A model generated the notes under the pieces. It did not search any database, was not told the origin of the DNA, and saw only the letters and a list, made by a program, of their open reading frames with translations. DNA of 16,819 bases from SXXH01 sp041165735. GTDB lineage: Bacteria; Planctomycetota; UBA1135; GCA-002686595. Location: the NCBI GenBank assembly GCA_046341775.1, contig JBKDQQ010000056.1:1-16819 (forward strand). The letters are read 5' to 3'. Positions 14,379-16,819 of this stretch are shown here, piece by piece. Position 1 is the first letter of the stretch. Every line of letters begins with the position of its first letter. Position numbers and translations under genes: made by a program.

Positions 14379-16738
14379 TGGGCGCGCGCGACCAGCACGG
14401 ACCCGACTCGCCGTGGTCTAAGACGCCGGGCGGCGCTCCGGACGCCTTCAAGGTCGTCGGCAAGCCGTCGCGCAAGATCGACGGACTCGCCAAGGCCACC
14501 GGGCAGGCGGTGTACGCCGACGACATCGCGCTGCCGGGCATGCTGCACGCCAAGACGCTGCGCAGCCCGCATGCGCACGCGAAGATCGTCTCGATCGACG
14601 CGCGGAAGGCGCTCCTCCTGCCGGGCGTGCACGCCGTGATCACGGGCGCCGACCTGCCGGTGAAGTACGGCGTGATCCCTTGGACGCAGGACGAGACGGC
14701 GCTCGCCGTCGACCAGGTGCGCTTCATCGGCGATCCGGTGGCCGCCGTGGCGGCCATCGACGAGGACACGGCCAACGCGGCGCTCAAGCTGATCGAGGTC
14801 GTCTACGAACCGCTGCACGCCTTCCTCGACCCGCGCGAGTCGCTCGAGCGCCACGAGCCCGCCATCCACGAAGGCCGGAAGGAGGGCAACGTCTCGAAGA
14901 GCGTCGTGCTGTCCTTCGGCGACGTGGAAGCCGCGGCCAAGGTCTCGGACGGCGTGATCGAGGACGAGTACGAGTTCCACGGCACCACGCACGCCGCCAT
15001 CGAGCCGCACTGCGCGGTGGCGCAAGTCGCGCCGGACGGCGTGTTGACGGTGTGGTCTTCGACGCAGATCACGCACTACGTGCACCGCGCGTTGTCGAAG
15101 GTGCTCGGCCTGCCGCCAGCGCGCATCCGCGTGGTGCAACCGGCGCTCGGCGGGGCCTTCGGCGGCAAGTCGGATCCGTTCAGCCTCGAATTCTGCGTCG
15201 CCAAGCTGGCGCAGGTGACGCGGCGCGCGGTGAAGATGCTGTGGACGCGCGAGGAGGTGTACTACGCGCACCGCGGCCGCCACCCGATGCAGTTGTCGTA
15301 CCGCACCTCGTACCAGCGGGACGGCAAGGTCACCGGCGTCGACGCGCGCATCCTGATCGACGGCGGGAGCTACTCGAGCTTCGGCCTCGTCACGACCTAC
15401 TACGCGGGCCAGTTGCTGACCGGGCCCTACGAGTTCCCGAACTACCGCTTCGACTCGACGCGCGTCTTCACCAACAAGCCGCCCTGCGGGCCCAAGCGCG
15501 GCCACGGCTCGGTGCAGCCGCGCTTCGCCTTCGAGGTGCAGCTCGACCAGGTGGCCGAGCGGCTGGGCCTCGACCCGATCGAGATCCGGCGCCGCAACTA
15601 CATCGGCGCGGGCGTCAAGACCGTCAACGGCCAGCGCATCACCTCGAACGGCTTCATGGGCTGCCTCGACGAGGTCGAACGCGCCTCGCGCTGGAAGGAG
15701 CGCAAGGGAAGGCTGCCGCGCGGACGCGGCCTCGGCGTCGCCGGATCGATGTACATCTCGGGCACCAACTATCCGGTGTATCCGAACAACATGCCGCAAG
15801 CCGGCGTGCAGTTGAAGGTCGATCGCTCGGGCCTCGTCACGGTCTTCACCGGCGGCAACGACATCGGCCAGGGCTCCAACTCGATGGCCGCCTACCTCGT
15901 GGCCGAGGAACTCGGCATGAAGGTGGAGGACGTGCGCGTCGTGGCCGCGGACACGGACTTGTGCCCGGTCGACCTGGGCGCGTACAGCTCGCGCGTGACC
16001 TTCATGGTCGGCAACGCCTGCATCGACGCGGCCCGCAAGCTGCGCAGGCAGATCGTCGCGGCCGTGGCGGAGCGTTGGCAGGTCGACGAATCGCGCGTGC
16101 GCATGATCGAAGGCGCGGTGGTCGACCTGGGCGATCCCGCCAAGTCGCTTTCGACGGCCGAGGCGTTCCACATCGCCGAGGAACAGCACGACACGCTGGG
16201 CTCCACCGGCAGCTACAACACGCCCAAGCTCGGCGGCGACTACCGCGGAGGCACCATCGGCGCCTCGCCGGCGTACTCGTTCACCGCCCACGTCGTCGAA
16301 CTCGAGGTCGACGAGGAGACCGGCCGGATCGCGATCGACAAGGTCTGGGTGGCGCACGACTGCGGGCGCGCGCTCAACCCGATGATCGTCGCGGGGCAGA
16401 TGGAGGGCTCGGCCTACATGGGCGCCGCAGAGGCGCTGTTCGAGGAGCACGGCGTGAACCAGCACGGTCTGGTGCGCGCGCCGAGCCTGCTCGACTATCG
16501 CCTGCCGACCGCGCTCGACACGCCCGACTTCCACGCCTTGGTGGTCGAGAGCATCGACCCCGAAGGCCCCTATGGCGCCAAGGAAGCGGGTGAAGGCCCC
16601 CTGCACCCGGTGTTGCCGGCCATCAGCAATGCGGTCTACGATGCGGTCGGCATCCGCTTGAAGCAGCTACCGTTCACACCCGCGCGTGTCCTCGCAGCCT
16701 TGCGTGCTGCACGCACGCAGACCGAAGGAGGTCGCTGA
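14378..16738 (+). CDS. Large molybdopterin subunit of a 4-hydroxybenzoyl-CoA-reductase-like Mo hydroxylase
   Basis: This encodes a 786-aa catalytic subunit of the xanthine oxidase family, holding the molybdopterin cytosine dinucleotide type cofactor. Visible motifs are the N-terminal GKATGQAVYADDI, GGAFGGK (258-264), RGHGSVQPRFAFE (from 374), the GGNDIGQGSN loop, the DTDLCPVDLGAYSSRVTFM segment, and GAKEAGEG with the probable catalytic Glu739. The stretches RGHG...RFAFE, YSSRVTFMVGNA, LDYRLPT and GPYGAKEAGEG are closer to 4-hydroxybenzoyl-CoA reductase HcrA than to xanthine dehydrogenase or CO dehydrogenase, as far as I recall those sequences. The length is near that of HcrA (about 770). An SD GGAGG (14364-14368) sits 9 bases before the ATG. 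Substrate is inferred, not shown; purine or other aromatic substrates are possible. Confidence 0.9.
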   Translation: MGARDQHGPDSPWSKTPGGAPDAFKVVGKPSRKIDGLAKATGQAVYADDIALPGMLHAKTLRSPHAHAKIVSIDARKALLLPGVHAVITGADLPVKYGVIPWTQDETALAVDQVRFIGDPVAAVAAIDEDTANAALKLIEVVYEPLHAFLDPRESLERHEPAIHEGRKEGNVSKSVVLSFGDVEAAAKVSDGVIEDEYEFHGTTHAAIEPHCAVAQVAPDGVLTVWSSTQITHYVHRALSKVLGLPPARIRVVQPALGGAFGGKSDPFSLEFCVAKLAQVTRRAVKMLWTREEVYYAHRGRHPMQLSYRTSYQRDGKVTGVDARILIDGGSYSSFGLVTTYYAGQLLTGPYEFPNYRFDSTRVFTNKPPCGPKRGHGSVQPRFAFEVQLDQVAERLGLDPIEIRRRNYIGAGVKTVNGQRITSNGFMGCLDEVERASRWKERKGRLPRGRGLGVAGSMYISGTNYPVYPNNMPQAGVQLKVDRSGLVTVFTGGNDIGQGSNSMAAYLVAEELGMKVEDVRVVAADTDLCPVDLGAYSSRVTFMVGNACIDAARKLRRQIVAAVAERWQVDESRVRMIEGAVVDLGDPAKSLSTAEAFHIAEEQHDTLGSTGSYNTPKLGGDYRGGTIGASPAYSFTAHVVELEVDEETGRIAIDKVWVAHDCGRALNPMIVAGQMEGSAYMGAAEALFEEHGVNQHGLVRAPSLLDYRLPTALDTPDFHALVVESIDPEGPYGAKEAGEGPLHPVLPAISNAVYDAVGIRLKQLPFTPARVLAALRAARTQTEGGR
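16725..16731 (+). promoter_or_regulatory. Canonical Shine-Dalgarno before the FAD subunit
   Basis: AAGGAGG is 8 bases before the ATG at 16740, a textbook ribosome binding site. It overlaps the end of the large-subunit gene. It fixes the start of the partial gene. Confidence 0.8.
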
Positions 16739-16739
16739 G

Positions 16740-16819
16740 ATGCTACGCCTTCCGAAGTTTGCGCTGCTCGAGCCGCGCACGGTGAGCGAAGCCGTGCAAC
16801 TCCTCGCTCAGCATGCAGA
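16740..16819 (+). CDS. FAD-binding subunit of the Mo hydroxylase (partial, runs off the window)
   Basis: Only the first 26 codons are present; the gene continues beyond the right edge. The residues read MLRLPKFALLEPRTVSEAVQLL, matching the start of FAD-binding medium subunits (HcrB/CoxM/XdhB), where an N-terminal strand with the P-x-F-x-x-x-x-P pattern leads into the PCMH-type FAD fold. The ATG lies two bases after the large-subunit stop and has a canonical SD sequence. The order small, large, FAD completes a three-subunit enzyme. Whether it carries the extra 4Fe-4S loop that marks 4-hydroxybenzoyl-CoA reductase cannot be seen here. Confidence 0.85.
   Translation, partial: MLRLPKFALLEPRTVSEAVQLLAQHA

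Overview
This 16.8 kb window is bacterial chromosome DNA of very high G+C content (about 70% by eye) and is densely coding. The gene set suggests a non-model, deep-branching bacterium, and Planctomycetota is my best guess. The reasons are the isolated rplM-rpsI-yebC cluster, a Ski2/HelY-type helicase next to a bacterial Rsm22-family protein, secreted PQQ-type sugar dehydrogenase and SGNH proteins, and few Shine-Dalgarno (SD) sequences. This placement is an inference; Myxococcota or another high-GC lineage is not excluded. I see no rRNA, tRNA, CRISPR array, insertion sequence or prophage.

The left third (106-5332) is entirely on the minus strand. In transcription order it holds a small 82-aa protein, an FtsQ/DivIB-like single-pass protein, two translationally coupled membrane proteins of unknown function, and then the translation cluster rplM (uL13), rpsI (uS9) and yebC. 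GC-rich hairpins lie after the membrane-protein gene, after rpsI and after yebC. Between 5333 and 5590 is a divergent intergenic region with an operator-like dyad.

The right two thirds (5591-16819) are entirely on the plus strand. A DEVH-box Ski2/HelY-like helicase with a low-complexity N-terminus is followed 14 bp later by an Rsm22/METTL17-like small-subunit assembly factor with four candidate Fe-S cysteines. An AT-rich 18-bp palindrome sits on the Rsm22-like start codon. Then come a lipoprotein of the PQQ glucose/sorbosone dehydrogenase family, a secreted divergent SGNH-hydrolase-like protein, a full RecQ (helicase, RQC and HRDC), and a three-gene molybdenum hydroxylase operon. That operon resembles 4-hydroxybenzoyl-CoA reductase in order small Fe-S, large Mo, FAD subunit; the last gene runs off the window.

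The genes fall into loose themes: ribosome and translation (uL13, uS9, YebC, Rsm22-like), nucleic-acid unwinding (HelY-like, RecQ), envelope (FtsQ-like cluster, secreted enzymes) and redox metabolism (Mo hydroxylase). I did not find a clearly new multi-gene system. The best leads are the palindrome at 8114-8131, the stop codons of three genes lying inside short tandem repeats, the uncharacterised FtsQ-like/membrane-protein cluster, and short-leader promoter-like signals close to start codons.
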